A stretch of 64,000 nt of DNA from Lachnospira eligens. GTDB lineage: Bacteria > Bacillota > Clostridia > Lachnospirales > Lachnospiraceae. Each line of letters starts with the position of its first letter. The stretch's first letter is position 1. This document shows, one piece after another, positions 29,011 to 39,684 of this stretch. The position numbers were made by a program, and so were the translations under genes. The stretch is taken from positions 124,001 to 188,000 of the forward strand of contig NZ_WKRD01000002.1 of the NCBI RefSeq assembly GCF_009680455.1, written 5' to 3'. The notes beneath the pieces are model-generated. The model ran no database searches and was not told where the DNA came from. It was given only the letters and a program-made list of their open reading frames with translations.

Positions 29011-31227
29011 TCATCCATTAATATCGTATTGTACATTAATATTCTTAAAAGCCTGATTTCCAACAATATTAACATCAAGCTTTTCATGTATACTGTTAAG
29101 AACTTCCCTGTCTTTATGTTTTACATAGATTATCTTACTATACACATCTTTAATCTTATATATAGGTGCATCTGCCGGACCTATACACATAAGTCCTTTA
29201 TACTTGCAGTTGTTATCCACAAATGCTTTAACCCACGCTGCACTCTTTGTCAATAACATCTCATCTGGTGAAGATAACATAATCTTCATAAGATTATCCG
29301 CCGGCGGATATCCACACAGCTTTCTGTAAGCAATTTCCTGCTCATAGAAAGCATTATAATCCTGATTAGCCGCACTAACAATACTAAAATGCTCCGGCGT
29401 ATAAGTCTGTATAACTACATTTCCGCTTTTTTCTGCTCTTCCTGCCCTTCCAGCCGCCTGTGTAAGAAGCTGGAAAGTTCTCTCAGAAGCCCTGTAATCA
29501 CTGGAATAAAGTGACATGTCTGCCGCAAGCACTCCCATAAGCGTTACATTTGGAAAATCATGTCCTTTAACAATCATCTGAGTTCCAATAAGAATATCCG
29601 CATTACCATTGGCGAATTCTGACAGAATCTTTTCATGTCCATCCTTGCCTCTTGTAGTGTCCATATCCATTCTTAGCACTCTTGCCTGTGGAAATGTTTT
29701 CTTAACCTGTGCTTCAACACCTTCTGTTCCTGCCCTGAAGCCCGAAACATATCTTGAACCGCATGAAGGACATACAGTTATCTTAGGTGTTGTATATCCG
29801 CAGTAATGACACATCAGCCTTCCATCAGCATGCTCCGTAAGTGAAACATCACAGTGCGGGCATTTCATAACCTTTCCGCATGAACGGCATGATATAAAGC
29901 CAGCCACGCCTCTCTTATTAAGGAAAAGCATTATCTGCTCATGCTTTGCAAGTCTGTCACTCATCAGTTCTCTTAACCTGTTGCTGAATATCGTCCTGTT
30001 TCCAAGCCTTAATTCTTCTCTCAGATCAACAATATCAACTGCTGGAAGTCCTCCGCTTCCCGCCCGGCTGTCAAGTGTAATAAGCTGTATATGTCCATTC
30101 ATTGCCGCATAGTAGCTTTCCATTGAAGGAGTCGCAGAACCAAGTATCACTGAAGCGCCTGCTTCCTTTGCAATATGGCATGCAACCTCTCTTGCATGAT
30201 ATCTTGGAACAGTCTCTGACTTATAAGCTCCTTCATGCTCTTCATCTATTACTATAAGGCCTATATTTGAAAATGGTGTGAACAACGCCGAACGCGGTCC
30301 AATCATTACACTTATATCACCTCTCTGTGCCCGCAGAAACTGGTCATACCGCTCTCCCTTTGACATACGGGAATTCATAATAGATACCTTATCCCCGAAT
30401 CTGTGGTAAAACCTCTGCACAGTCTGAAATGTAAGTGCAATCTCCGGTATAAGCACAATTGCCTGTCTTCCATGATTAAGGACATGCTCAATTGTCTCAA
30501 GATACACCTCAGTCTTTCCGCTCCCTGTAACACCATGAAGCAGATATGTCTTATAATCACCATTATCATAGTCAGCTATTATTGTATCCACAGCGTTTTT
30601 CTGCTGCTTGTTAAGTTCGATATGCTTTCTTTCTCCCAAAACATTCCTTACAGGATTCCTATACATATCTTCTGACCTGACTTCGGCAATCCCCATATCT
30701 TCAAACGCCTTGACCGTCTGTGCCGTGATATTAAGCTTGGATTTAATAATGCTTTCATCTATTACAGGTTCCTTAATCAGTGCCTCTAACAATCTGTATC
30801 TTGCTTTTGCATTTTTCTTTGCAAATGTATCAAGATACTTCTGCGCCTGTGCTACGTCAATAATAAGATTAACCGAGTGTTTTTCCTTCTGTTTAACCTT
30901 ATCCTTTACAGGAATAACCGTCTTAATTGCCTGATTCATGGTACAACCATAATTGTGCTTCAGCCACGCCGCAAGCTTTAACATTCTGCTTACTGCAGTG
31001 ACCTTTCCCTCAGTAATTCCTGTAATATATTTTATCTTTTCAACAGGATATGCCGCCTTGTCTCCCAAGCCTACAACATACCCTGTTATCTGCCTGTTTC
31101 CTGCTCCAAATGGAATATCAACTGACATTCCCAGTTCAATTACATCCACCAATTCATCCGGAACTGCATACTGGAATGTCTTATCAAGCTGTTCATGTGA
31201 AATGTCTATTATTACATCTGCGTACAT
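29011..31227 (-). CDS. priA: Primosomal helicase PriA
   Basis: A 738-residue replication restart helicase. An N-terminal 3'-end-binding domain is followed by the helicase core with Walker [15 protein letters not shown] near residue 236 and DEEH near 327. A two-zinc cysteine insertion (eight cysteines between about 449 and 489) sits within helicase lobe 2. ATG overlaps the murE stop as TAATG. Confidence 0.97.
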   Translation of the reverse strand: MYADVIIDISHEQLDKTFQYAVPDELVDVIELGMSVDIPFGAGNRQITGYVVGLGDKAAYPVEKIKYITGITEGKVTAVSRMLKLAAWLKHNYGCTMNQAIKTVIPVKDKVKQKEKHSVNLIIDVAQAQKYLDTFAKKNAKARYRLLEALIKEPVIDESIIKSKLNITAQTVKAFEDMGIAEVRSEDMYRNPVRNVLGERKHIELNKQQKNAVDTIIADYDNGDYKTYLLHGVTGSGKTEVYLETIEHVLNHGRQAIVLIPEIALTFQTVQRFYHRFGDKVSIMNSRMSKGERYDQFLRAQRGDISVMIGPRSALFTPFSNIGLIVIDEEHEGAYKSETVPRYHAREVACHIAKEAGASVILGSATPSMESYYAAMNGHIQLITLDSRAGSGGLPAVDIVDLREELRLGNRTIFSNRLRELMSDRLAKHEQIMLFLNKRGVAGFISCRSCGKVMKCPHCDVSLTEHADGRLMCHYCGYTTPKITVCPSCGSRYVSGFRAGTEGVEAQVKKTFPQARVLRMDMDTTRGKDGHEKILSEFANGNADILIGTQMIVKGHDFPNVTLMGVLAADMSLYSSDYRASERTFQLLTQAAGRAGRAEKSGNVVIQTYTPEHFSIVSAANQDYNAFYEQEIAYRKLCGYPPADNLMKIMLSSPDEMLLTKSAAWVKAFVDNNCKYKGLMCIGPADAPIYKIKDVYSKIIYVKHKDREVLNSIHEKLDVNIVGNQAFKNINVQYDING

Positions 31228-32720
31228 TAATTACCCTTCAATTCTTCAAGCACTTCTTTGATAAGCACCCTCTCATCCATAGGATACTTCACACCCTTAA
31301 TCTCCTGATAATCCTCATGACCTTTACCCGCAAGAACAATAATATCACCCGGTTCGCCATGTTCTATCGCATACTTAATAGCTTCTTTTCTGTCTGTAAT
31401 ATCAACATGCTTTCCGGTAGTCTTAACAATTCCAGTCTTGATATCTTCTATAATTGCCTCCGGCTCTTCAAATCTTGGATTATCTGATGTGATAATAGTA
31501 AGGTCAGCAAGTTTTCCTGAAACCTCGCCCATCTCATATCTTCTTTCCTTGGAGCGGTTACCACCACATCCAAACAGGCATACAAGTCTGTGAGGGTGAT
31601 ATTCCTTAAGAGTTGTAAGTATACTCTCTAAAGCCATTGCATTATGAGCATAATCTATCATTAATGTAAAATCATCCGAAACCTTTACAAGCTCAATTCT
31701 TCCCTTAACCCTAACATGCTTAAGAGTTTCCTTAAGTGCCTCTTCGTCAACATCGAAATGCCTTGTAATTGCTATTGCACATAATGAATTGTATACAGAA
31801 AACTTACCCGGAAGATTAAGTTCAACCTTCATATTAACAAGTCCTGTACAGTCATATGTAAGACCAATTTTACCCGGTTCATGTAAAAGTTCAATATTTT
31901 CAGCCTTAATATCAGCATTATCTCCGATACCATAGCTTTCAACCTTACATATAGCTCCCCTAAGGATATCCTGGGTATGCTTATCATCAGCATTAACGAT
32001 ACCAACCTTGCACTGCTTGAATAACTTTGCCTTACAGTTAAGGTAATCCTCAAATGACTCATGCTCATTAGGTCCGATATGGTCGGGCTCAAGATTAGTA
32101 AACACTCCTATATCGAACATAATACCTGCTGTTCTGTCAAGCTTAAGTCCCTGCGAAGACACCTCCATAACAACTGCCTTACAGCCAGCGTCTACCATCT
32201 TTGCAAATGACTGGTGAATCTCTATTGATTCAGGTGTTGTATTATGTGCCGGAATCGCTTTATCCCCGATAATAGTCTCAATTGTTCCAATAAGTCCAGT
32301 CTTAATACCGCATGCCTCAAGCACATTTTTAACCATATAAGTGGTTGTTGTCTTTCCCTTAGTTCCTGTTATTCCTATTGTAAACAGCTTCTTATCAGGA
32401 TTGCCATATATTGCTGCCGACATAAGTGCAAGCGCAAGCCTTGTGTTATCCGTGCTAACAACTGCTGCCTTGCAATCCTTAGCTTCGTACTCGCCATCAA
32501 GAACAACAATTACAGATGCCTTATCCTTAATCTGGTCAATATATTTATGTCCATCACTCACAGCACCCTTAATGCATACAAATGCATATCCATCCTGCAT
32601 TTTTCTTGAATCAGATGTAATTCCTGTCACTTGCGACTCAGTACTGCCGCATACAACACTGTACCTGAAATCTGCAGTTTCATTTTCTGAACATATTTTT
32701 AATATCTCTGAAAGCTTCAT
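31227..32720 (-). CDS. murE: UDP-MurNAc-tripeptide synthetase MurE, meso-DAP type
   Basis: A 497-residue Mur ligase. The ATP loop TGTKGKTTTTYMV is near residue 110 and the catalytic NLEPDHIGPNEH block follows. The substrate motif is DNPR near residue 413, the signature for adding meso-diaminopimelate rather than lysine, so the wall stem peptide is predicted to contain meso-DAP. It lies far from the mra cluster, upstream of priA. Confidence 0.95.
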   Translation of the reverse strand: MKLSEILKICSENETADFRYSVVCGSTESQVTGITSDSRKMQDGYAFVCIKGAVSDGHKYIDQIKDKASVIVVLDGEYEAKDCKAAVVSTDNTRLALALMSAAIYGNPDKKLFTIGITGTKGKTTTTYMVKNVLEACGIKTGLIGTIETIIGDKAIPAHNTTPESIEIHQSFAKMVDAGCKAVVMEVSSQGLKLDRTAGIMFDIGVFTNLEPDHIGPNEHESFEDYLNCKAKLFKQCKVGIVNADDKHTQDILRGAICKVESYGIGDNADIKAENIELLHEPGKIGLTYDCTGLVNMKVELNLPGKFSVYNSLCAIAITRHFDVDEEALKETLKHVRVKGRIELVKVSDDFTLMIDYAHNAMALESILTTLKEYHPHRLVCLFGCGGNRSKERRYEMGEVSGKLADLTIITSDNPRFEEPEAIIEDIKTGIVKTTGKHVDITDRKEAIKYAIEHGEPGDIIVLAGKGHEDYQEIKGVKYPMDERVLIKEVLEELKGN

Positions 32721-32758
32721 ACATTAGTCTCCTTATTTTATAGTATATATTACTTACA

Positions 32759-35533
32759 TTACTGCTGCTTTAGAAGTGTTTCAAACTCTTCCATTGTCAT
32801 CTCAACCTTTCTTGGTTTAGTTCCAAGCTCCGGTCCTACTACCTTTGCACCAGCAAGCTGGTCCATAATTCGTCCTGCCCTGTTAAAGCCAATCTTAAAA
32901 TGTCTCTGCAGACTTCCTATTGAGCCTTTTTCATTCTCAATAACAAATCTTCCTGCATCAGCAAAAAGTGAATCTCTCTCATCATCGCCTTTACTGCTGC
33001 CAGGCATGCTCTCCTGACTTACAGTAGCCTGTGCAATACTCTCATCATAAGATACTTCCTCTGCATTCTCCTTAAGGAAAGATACAACATTTTCAACCTC
33101 TTCATCAGATACGAATGCGCCCTGAACACGCAGCGGCTTTGGAAGATTAGATGGGAAGTAGAGCATATCTCCCTTTCCAAGTAGCTTCTCAGCACCATTC
33201 ATATCAATGATAACTCTTGAATCAATTCCCGAAGATACTGCAAATGCTATCTTAGACGGAATATTTGCCTTGATAAGTCCTGTTACTACATTAACAGAAG
33301 GTCTCTGCGTTGCTATAACCATATGTATTCCGGCTGCTCTAGCAAGCTGAGCCAGACGGCATATTGCATCTTCGACCTCACCCGGTGCAACCATCATAAG
33401 ATCAGCAAGCTCATCTATAATAATGACAATCTGTGGAAGCTTCTCCATTGGAGGGTCTATGCCCTCCTTATTCTTCTTGACAACAACATCATTATATCCC
33501 TTTATATTACGAACCTGCATTGCCGCGAACTTCTTATATCTGTCTGTCATCTCATTAACAGCCCAGTTAAGCGCCCCCGCAGCCTTCTTAGGATCCGTTA
33601 CAACCGGTAATAACAGATGTGGTATTCCATTATATACACTTAGCTCAACAACCTTAGGGTCAACCATTATAAGTCTTACATCTTCTGGCTTTGCCTTATA
33701 AAGAATACTCATAATAATTGTGTTGATACATACTGATTTACCTGAACCTGTTGCTCCGGCAATAAGCATATGCGGCATCTTCGCAATATCCGCAATAATA
33801 GTCTTTCCTGCAATATCCTTACCAACTCCGAATGATATTGCTGACTGGCTTTCCTTGAATTCTTTAGACTCAACCAGTTCCCTGAAATATACACTTCCGG
33901 CTTCCTTATTAGGAACTTCAATACCTATAGCTGCCTTGCCCGGAATTGGTGCTTCAATTCTTATGTCGGCGGCTGCCAGATTAAGCTTGATATCATCTGA
34001 TAAAGAAACAATCTTGCTTACCTTGACACCCTGTTCCGGCTGTAACTCATATCTTGTAACTGTAGGTCCGCAGCTTATATCAGTTATAGTAACTTTAACA
34101 CCGAAAGTAAGCAGTGTCTCCTGTAATCTCTGTGCAATTACTCTGTATTCAGACTTTCCACCAGACGCTGCACCTGGATTTCTCTTTAATAAGCTTACCG
34201 GTGGGAACTTGTATGCTTTCTTAGGTTTATTCACAGGCTTGACCTGTACTTCAGTCTTCTGCTCATCACTTAACTGTTCACTGCCCTGCTGCCCATTATT
34301 CTGGTTCACACTATTTTCTCTGTATTCTTCATTAGTCACATCATTTTCATATATATTATCATTATCTGATACATAATCATTATCATATGATGCAGTATTA
34401 TCCTCTGGCATGTTTCCGGCCACTTCATCATCAACCATATAATCATCTGGCTGTATCTGCTGCATATGAGACTCATAGTCAGCATACACTGGCTCATCAG
34501 CCACATTTCCTGCTGCACCTGCATTACTATCACAATCATAAGCAAGCTCAAATGCATCTTCATCAGGCTCATAGATATCCTGTGTATACTGGTCATTACG
34601 TTCAGTATCAACATGAATTTCATGTATATCAATATCCTGTGCCAGTTCTTCATCCGTTCCTGTTATAAGAGTATCAGATGTTACTCCACGGACAACATTA
34701 TTCATACGTGCATTGGCAAGATATTCTTCTCTTGCTTTCTTTTCCGCAAGCTGCTTTTCTTTCTTTTCAATCTTCTTAAGCCTTGCCTTGGCACGCTCTT
34801 CTTCCCTTAACCTGCGGTATTCATCATCAGACATGTCATTCTGTCTGCCTGCTGAATGTTCTTTGTATGCTGAATAATCCTCTCTTGCTTCCTGCATAAT
34901 GCGCTGGCTGCCGTTTCCAACCTTCTTAAGCCCGGATATAAAAGACCTCTCCGTAATTATAACCAGACATATTATTGCAAGTATCATAAGTATTACGAAT
35001 GTTCCAATTGAACCTATAGGGCTAAGTACCTTGCATAGCAATCCGCCAAAAAATCCGCCCCCGGCTTTATAATCAGCACAATATGTAAATATACTTCCTA
35101 ATCCATTATCTGCAATATCCGGTTTATTATATAAACACTGAATCATTGCACATAATACAACAAACAATCCATATCCTGCTGCCGTCTTAATTCTCGCGAC
35201 ACGAAGCAGTTCTCTGTTTACCATAAGAAAGATTATGCTTACTGCAAGAATTACAGGAAATATGTATTCCATAACTCCAAATAAGCCAAACATAAGCCAT
35301 TTAATTCCTCTTCCCAATGTTCCTGCAATATTAAAATTACTCAATACCATTATTATTGCACAGGCAATTGAAAAAAGAATAATACAATCATTCTTCAACT
35401 GGTCAGCCTGTGTCTGGACAATTTTCTTAGTCTGTTTCTTTCTCCCCTGAGCAGTCGTCTTTTTCCCTTGAGTATTAGTTTTTCTGCTTTGACTGGTATT
35501 CTTTCTACCATTATTGCTGGCTGTTTTTGCCAT
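32759..35533 (-). CDS. ftsK: DNA translocase FtsK/SpoIIIE
   Basis: A 924-residue septal DNA pump. A basic N-terminus and about four membrane helices (within residues 50-195) are followed by a long acidic, low-complexity linker (about 220-440), then the RecA-like motor with Walker [14 protein letters not shown] near 596 and Walker [14 protein letters not shown] near 706. The C-terminal gamma domain ([19 protein letters not shown], near 878) reads polar DNA motifs. In spore formers this family moves the chromosome into the forespore. Confidence 0.96.
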   Translation of the reverse strand: MAKTASNNGRKNTSQSRKTNTQGKKTTAQGRKKQTKKIVQTQADQLKNDCIILFSIACAIIMVLSNFNIAGTLGRGIKWLMFGLFGVMEYIFPVILAVSIIFLMVNRELLRVARIKTAAGYGLFVVLCAMIQCLYNKPDIADNGLGSIFTYCADYKAGGGFFGGLLCKVLSPIGSIGTFVILMILAIICLVIITERSFISGLKKVGNGSQRIMQEAREDYSAYKEHSAGRQNDMSDDEYRRLREEERAKARLKKIEKKEKQLAEKKAREEYLANARMNNVVRGVTSDTLITGTDEELAQDIDIHEIHVDTERNDQYTQDIYEPDEDAFELAYDCDSNAGAAGNVADEPVYADYESHMQQIQPDDYMVDDEVAGNMPEDNTASYDNDYVSDNDNIYENDVTNEEYRENSVNQNNGQQGSEQLSDEQKTEVQVKPVNKPKKAYKFPPVSLLKRNPGAASGGKSEYRVIAQRLQETLLTFGVKVTITDISCGPTVTRYELQPEQGVKVSKIVSLSDDIKLNLAAADIRIEAPIPGKAAIGIEVPNKEAGSVYFRELVESKEFKESQSAISFGVGKDIAGKTIIADIAKMPHMLIAGATGSGKSVCINTIIMSILYKAKPEDVRLIMVDPKVVELSVYNGIPHLLLPVVTDPKKAAGALNWAVNEMTDRYKKFAAMQVRNIKGYNDVVVKKNKEGIDPPMEKLPQIVIIIDELADLMMVAPGEVEDAICRLAQLARAAGIHMVIATQRPSVNVVTGLIKANIPSKIAFAVSSGIDSRVIIDMNGAEKLLGKGDMLYFPSNLPKPLRVQGAFVSDEEVENVVSFLKENAEEVSYDESIAQATVSQESMPGSSKGDDERDSLFADAGRFVIENEKGSIGSLQRHFKIGFNRAGRIMDQLAGAKVVGPELGTKPRKVEMTMEEFETLLKQQ

Positions 35534-35627
35534 AAACCTTCACTCCTTCATATATTCATCACGCATCATGATATTATACCATTTATCTAATCTCAAGGCA
35601 AATAAATGTGCATTCTCCAAAACACAG

Positions 35628-35664
35628 AAAAAGCGGAATACACACATAACTGTGCATATCCCGC
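35628..35664 (-). terminator. Terminator of thiC
   Basis: GCGGGATATGCACA and TGTGTATTCCGC pair with a few G-T pairs, then TTTTTC. It follows the thiC stop by about 20 nt and separates thiC from ftsK. Confidence 0.75.
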
Positions 35665-35685
35665 CTGTCATACATATGTATTTAA

Positions 35686-36993
35686 TTACTCATCAAATAT
35701 ACTTACAATCTCGCCTTCCATAATCTTGTTCATATTCTTTACTGCACAGAAATTACCACACATAGAACATGTATCTTCCTTCTCAGGCTTAGATGAAGCT
35801 CTGTAAGCTCTTGCCTTCTCAGGGTCAATCGCAACGTCAAACATTGCTTCCCAGTCAAGGACCTTTCTTGCCTTGTCCATCTTATAATCCCAGTCCATTG
35901 CACCCGGTACGCCCTTTGCAATATCAGCCGCATGTGCTGCAATCTTAGAAGCAATAATTCCTTCCTTAACATCATTAAGATCTGGTAATCTTAAATGTTC
36001 TGCAGGTGTTACATAGCACAGGAATGAAGCTCCGTAAGTAGCGGCGATAGCTCCACCAATTGCTGCTGTAATGTGATCATATCCTGGAGCTATATCAGTA
36101 ACAAGAGGTCCTAATACATAGAAAGGTGCTCCCTTGCATATTGTCTGCTGAATCTCCATATTAGCCTTAATCTGGTTAAGAGGCATATGTCCTGGTCCTT
36201 CAACCATAACCTGGACATCCTTCTCCCATGCTCTTCTTGTAAGCTCGCCAAGTGTAACAAGTTCTTCAATCTGTGAGATATCTGATGCATCCATAATACA
36301 TCCCGGTCTGCACGCATCTCCAAGACTCATTGTAACATCATATTCTCGGCATATCTCAAGCACTCTGTCATAATATTCAAAGAACGGATTCTCATTTCCT
36401 GTCATCTCCATCCATGCATATATGATAGAACCGCCTCTTGATACAATATTCATAAGTCTCTTATCTGCTCTGAACTTCTTAGCTGTAGCCTTGTTGATAC
36501 CACAGTGTATAGTCATGAAATCAACGCCGTCTTTAGCATGCATTTCTACAACATCAAGCCACTCCTGTGCAGTGATATCCTTAAGTGCCTTATGATAATA
36601 TACAACTGCATCATATATAGGAACTGTTCCAATTGTTGCCGGACATTCTGATGTCAGCTTTCTTCTGAACTTCTGTGTATCTCCGAAAGAAGAAAGATCC
36701 ATGATAGCTTCCGCACCCATCTTTACAGCGTTATTAACCTTGTCAAGCTCCATATCAAGATCCACGCAGTCTCTTGAAGTTCCAAGATTAACATTAATCT
36801 TAGTTCTTAACTTATTTCCGATACCATTAGGGTCAAGACATTTATGATTCTTATTGGCAGGAATGATAACCTGTCCCTTAGCTATAAGCTGTCTTAAACT
36901 CTCGACATCTATATTTTCTTTCTTTGCAACAATTTCCATTTCTTTAGTAACAATGCCTTTTCTTGCAGCATCCATCTGTGTTGCGTATTCCAT
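35686..36993 (-). CDS. thiC: Phosphomethylpyrimidine synthase ThiC
   Basis: A 435-residue radical SAM enzyme converting aminoimidazole ribotide to the HMP-P moiety of thiamine. Blocks include [26 protein letters not shown] and [11 protein letters not shown]. The atypical C-terminal cluster motif [11 protein letters not shown] near residue 412 is intact. It stands alone, without other thi genes, behind a TPP riboswitch. Confidence 0.97.
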   Translation of the reverse strand: MEYATQMDAARKGIVTKEMEIVAKKENIDVESLRQLIAKGQVIIPANKNHKCLDPNGIGNKLRTKINVNLGTSRDCVDLDMELDKVNNAVKMGAEAIMDLSSFGDTQKFRRKLTSECPATIGTVPIYDAVVYYHKALKDITAQEWLDVVEMHAKDGVDFMTIHCGINKATAKKFRADKRLMNIVSRGGSIIYAWMEMTGNENPFFEYYDRVLEICREYDVTMSLGDACRPGCIMDASDISQIEELVTLGELTRRAWEKDVQVMVEGPGHMPLNQIKANMEIQQTICKGAPFYVLGPLVTDIAPGYDHITAAIGGAIAATYGASFLCYVTPAEHLRLPDLNDVKEGIIASKIAAHAADIAKGVPGAMDWDYKMDKARKVLDWEAMFDVAIDPEKARAYRASSKPEKEDTCSMCGNFCAVKNMNKIMEGEIVSIFDE

Positions 36994-37089
36994 ATGTATT
37001 CCTCCATTCTGGGTAATTAACAGGAAAAATCATAAGCCTTGTGGAAATTCGATATTGAAACAATCAAATGAAGAGCTAAAAAGCCCTTT

Positions 37090-37192
37090 TAAGAATCCCT
37101 ACGGTGGCATTATCCACATCAGGTTATGGGTCGGAACTTAATCCCTCTCAGCAGCCACTGCTTACACAGCCCTTATGCTCCCCTGCAAATAT
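37090..37192 (-). ncRNA. TPP riboswitch controlling thiC
   Basis: The minus strand shows the thi-box consensus in order: CTGCTGAGAGGGATT, GACCC, ACCTGATGTGGATAATGCCA and CCGTAGGGA. It begins within 10-15 nt of the predicted start site and ends about 100 nt before the thiC ATG. A hairpin AAGGGCT-TTTT-AGCTCTT follows at about 37070-37090 and may take part in expression control. Confidence 0.95.
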
Positions 37193-37203
37193 AATATGTG
37201 ATA

Positions 37204-37231
37204 AGTATAACAAATGTGTTGTATTTGTCAA
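37204..37231 (-). promoter_or_regulatory. Promoter of the thiC riboswitch transcript
   Basis: TTGACA (37226-37231) and TATACT (37204-37209) on the minus strand, separated by 16 nt, directly before the riboswitch. Confidence 0.75.
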
Positions 37232-37255
37232 TCATTCTTATTCTCATATTGACTC

Positions 37256-37302
37256 TGTTCGCAGCTCATACGCACAGACAGCCGCACATAAGTGCGGCTG
37301 TC
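37256..37302. repeat. Structured repeat, copy 1 (motif TGTTCGCAGCTCATACGC plus 11-bp hairpin)
   Basis: On the plus strand TGTTCGCAGCTCATACGC is followed by a perfect 11-bp hairpin, GACAGCCGCAC-ataa-GTGCGGCTGTC, then CATTG. The same arrangement with a different hairpin occurs near 55978-56015. It lies just after the ABC-F stop. It lacks a T tract on either side, so a classical terminator is doubtful. Confidence 0.5.
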
Positions 37303-37314
37303 CATTGCTGTTTA

Positions 37315-38952
37315 TTAATCTTCATCATCAGAAGCTGCTTCTGCAAAGCCCTGACGCTTTCTTGCCATCTCATCACTTGCAAGATACTCATCGTATGTTG
37401 TTATCTTATCAATAAGCTGTCCGCTTGGAACAATTTCCATAATACGGTTAGCAGTTGTCTGGATGAACTGGTGATCGTGTGATGTAAATAATGTAACACC
37501 AGGGAACTTAATAAGTCCATTATTAAGAGCTGTGATTGACTCCATATCAAGGTGGTTAGTAGGATCATCAAATACTAATACATTAGCTCCACATATCATC
37601 ATCTTAGAGATAAGACATCTTACCTTCTCTCCTCCTGATAACACCTTAACCTTCTTAACACCGTCATCTCCGGCAAAAAGCATTCTTCCAAGGAATCCTC
37701 TTACATAAGTAGGATCCGGATCTGGTGAATACTGTGTAAGCCATTCAACGATAGTATCTTCTCTGTTAAACTCTGCAGCACTGTCCTTAGGGAAATAAGC
37801 CTGTGAAGTTGTAACACCCCATTTGTAGCTTCCCTCATCAGGTTCCATGTTGCCTGTAATAATATTGAAAAGAGTAGTTGTTGCAAGCTCATTAGAACCA
37901 ACAAATGCTATCTTATCATCATGGTTTACGATAAATGATACATTATCAAGTACCTTAACACCATCAATAGTCTTAGAAATTCCTTCTACTGTAAGTACTT
38001 CATTACCAATCTCTCTTGCTGGTCTGAAATCAATATATGGATACTTTCTGCTTGATGGCTTAATCTCGTCTAATTCAATCTTCTCAAGAGCTCTCTTTCT
38101 TGAAGTAGCCTGCTTAGACTTAGAAGCATTGGCAGAGAATCTCTGGATAAAGTCCTGTAATTCCTTAATCTTTTCTTCCTTCTTCTTATTAGCTTCCTTC
38201 ATCTGCTTGATAATGAGCTGACTTGACTCATACCAGAAATCATAATTACCTGCATAGAGCTGAATCTTCGCATAATCAATATCTGCAATCTGTGTACATA
38301 CTTTATTAAGGAAATATCTGTCATGCGATACAACAATAACAGTATTCTCAAAATTAATAAGGAATTCTTCTAACCATGCAATCGCATCAAGATCAAGGTG
38401 GTTAGTAGGCTCATCTAAAAGCAGAATATCAGGATTACCAAATAAAGCCTTTGCAAGAAGAACTTTCACCTTCTCACTACCGTTAAGCTCAGCCATTGTC
38501 TTATAATGAAGATCTGTTCCAATTCCAAGTCCGTTAAGAAGCTGTGCAGCATCTGATTCAGCCTCCCAGCCATTCATATCTGCAAACTCAGCCTCAAGCT
38601 CACTTGCCTTGTTACCATCTTCCTCTGTAAAATCTTCCTTGGCATATATAGCTTCTTTCTCTTTCATAATCTGGTAAAGTCTGTCATTACCCATGATTAC
38701 TGTATCAAGAACATTATATTCATCATACTTGAAGTGATCCTGCTCTAAGAAAGATAATCTCTGACCCGGTGTGATTGAAACATCGCCCTTGCTAGGTTCT
38801 ATCTGTCCTGTAAGAATTTTTAAAAATGTTGACTTTCCGGCACCATTCGCACCAATAAGTCCATAACAGTTACCTTCTGTGAACTTAATGTTAACATCTT
38901 CAAAAAGAGCCTTCTTACCGATTCTAAGTGTTACGTTGTTAGCACTAATCAT
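37315..38952 (-). CDS. ABC-F ATPase, YbiT/YkpA subfamily, with one degenerate ATP site
   Basis: About 545 residues, two ABC domains, no membrane part; ABC-F proteins act on ribosomes. Domain 1 has a normal Walker A (GANGAGKST, near 32) and Walker B (LLLDEPTNHLD, near 180) but a degenerate signature, LNGSE, near 154. Domain 2 has a normal LSGGE near 440, but its Walker A is GSNELATTT near 355, without the lysine, and its Walker B is FDDPTNHLD with Asp for the catalytic Glu. ATP site 1 is thus complete and site 2 eroded. ATG 38952 has GGAGGAG upstream. YbiT similarity is strong throughout, including the linker FSANASKSKQATSRKRAL. Confidence 0.93.
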   Translation of the reverse strand: MISANNVTLRIGKKALFEDVNIKFTEGNCYGLIGANGAGKSTFLKILTGQIEPSKGDVSITPGQRLSFLEQDHFKYDEYNVLDTVIMGNDRLYQIMKEKEAIYAKEDFTEEDGNKASELEAEFADMNGWEAESDAAQLLNGLGIGTDLHYKTMAELNGSEKVKVLLAKALFGNPDILLLDEPTNHLDLDAIAWLEEFLINFENTVIVVSHDRYFLNKVCTQIADIDYAKIQLYAGNYDFWYESSQLIIKQMKEANKKKEEKIKELQDFIQRFSANASKSKQATSRKRALEKIELDEIKPSSRKYPYIDFRPAREIGNEVLTVEGISKTIDGVKVLDNVSFIVNHDDKIAFVGSNELATTTLFNIITGNMEPDEGSYKWGVTTSQAYFPKDSAAEFNREDTIVEWLTQYSPDPDPTYVRGFLGRMLFAGDDGVKKVKVLSGGEKVRCLISKMMICGANVLVFDDPTNHLDMESITALNNGLIKFPGVTLFTSHDHQFIQTTANRIMEIVPSGQLIDKITTYDEYLASDEMARKRQGFAEAASDDED

Positions 38953-39056
38953 TAATAATCTCCTCCAAAAAATACGCATAACAGATAATAATCTATTATA
39001 AAAATAATCATACAAAGTTGATTATAGAGATTCTGGCACATAAATGCAAGCAAATA

Positions 39057-39410
39057 TTAATAAAAAGCTATCCTGCTGACCTCAGGACCAGTAATCCATC
39101 TGTACCTTTCCGGTATAACCGTACCATTCTGAATCATTGCGACTATGTTTATATGTCCCTTTTCTTTAAGGCTCCGTAAGATATCCATATAATAAAGTAC
39201 ATTAATATCCGTCATATAACTTTCTGACATAACAATAAGCACATTCTTATATTCTCCTATAAAAGCCTCTTCCTCCTCTCTTGAAAAACCGTTCATATCC
39301 TTTCGCATAATACTCCAGAAATCTTCCAGACAGTTACCCATTGACAAGAAATAACGTTCAAATCTGATACATTCTGTATCTTTCTTGCCAAACAAATTAA
39401 ATACTAACAT
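39057..39410 (-). CDS. Small unknown protein, weakly TIR-like
   Basis: A 117-residue ORF preceded by GGGGG close to its ATG. I do not recognise it with confidence. The middle (EEAFIGEYKNVLIVMSESYM, then NVLYYMDILRSL) resembles the strand-and-helix region of TIR domains where surface residues follow a VxxSxxY pattern, and the start VFNLFGKKD could be a first strand, but the usual catalytic Glu context is not obvious. An in-frame stop lies upstream, so it is not simply the tail of a longer frame. It could be a short or decayed TIR protein. Confidence 0.5.
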   Translation of the reverse strand: MLVFNLFGKKDTECIRFERYFLSMGNCLEDFWSIMRKDMNGFSREEEEAFIGEYKNVLIVMSESYMTDINVLYYMDILRSLKEKGHINIVAMIQNGTVIPERYRWITGPEVSRIAFY

Positions 39411-39684
39411 TGTCCCCCAATCATGATTATTATTCCGACTCGCTTATTATATCAGATTGCCATATTTCTGTGTTATATATGTCGTCTTCTGTCATTTTTT
39501 CGTTATAACCTGTAACTTTTCCGTCACATTTAGATTTACTTTTTACAGTATATAGTTCAGTCCTATATTGCATATATCATGAGGCTGTACAATACATTTG
39601 TTCTTATATACTTTCAAGATACATCAAAAAGGAGATTCCCGTTTTTACAGAAATCTCCCCATCTTAATATATAATTATTCAGAA
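39411..39684. other. Intergenic region between trpD and the small TIR-like gene
   Basis: About 270 nt of A/T-rich DNA. It contains the trpD terminator and a possible weak minus-strand promoter (TTGTAC, 17 nt, AATATA near 39560-39590). A 21-codon frame is present but has no ribosome site. Nothing else stands out. Confidence 0.4.
39626..39659 (-). terminator. Terminator of trpD
   Basis: GGAGATT and AATCTCC pair around a 14-nt loop, followed by TTTTT on the minus strand, about 25 nt after the trpD stop. Confidence 0.75.

Noticed and set aside
28995..29087. A 31-residue N-terminal extension of peptide deformylase.
   Set aside because: It overlaps the end of priA and lies before the AGGAGG that serves the conserved MAIRNI start.
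33720..34376. A 218-codon plus-strand frame.
   Set aside because: It is exactly opposite the ftsK motor region and has no ribosome site or family features; it is a shadow of the real gene.
39452..39520. A 21-codon minus-strand frame upstream of the small TIR-like gene.
   Set aside because: It has no ribosome binding site and no signal peptide or recognisable motif.
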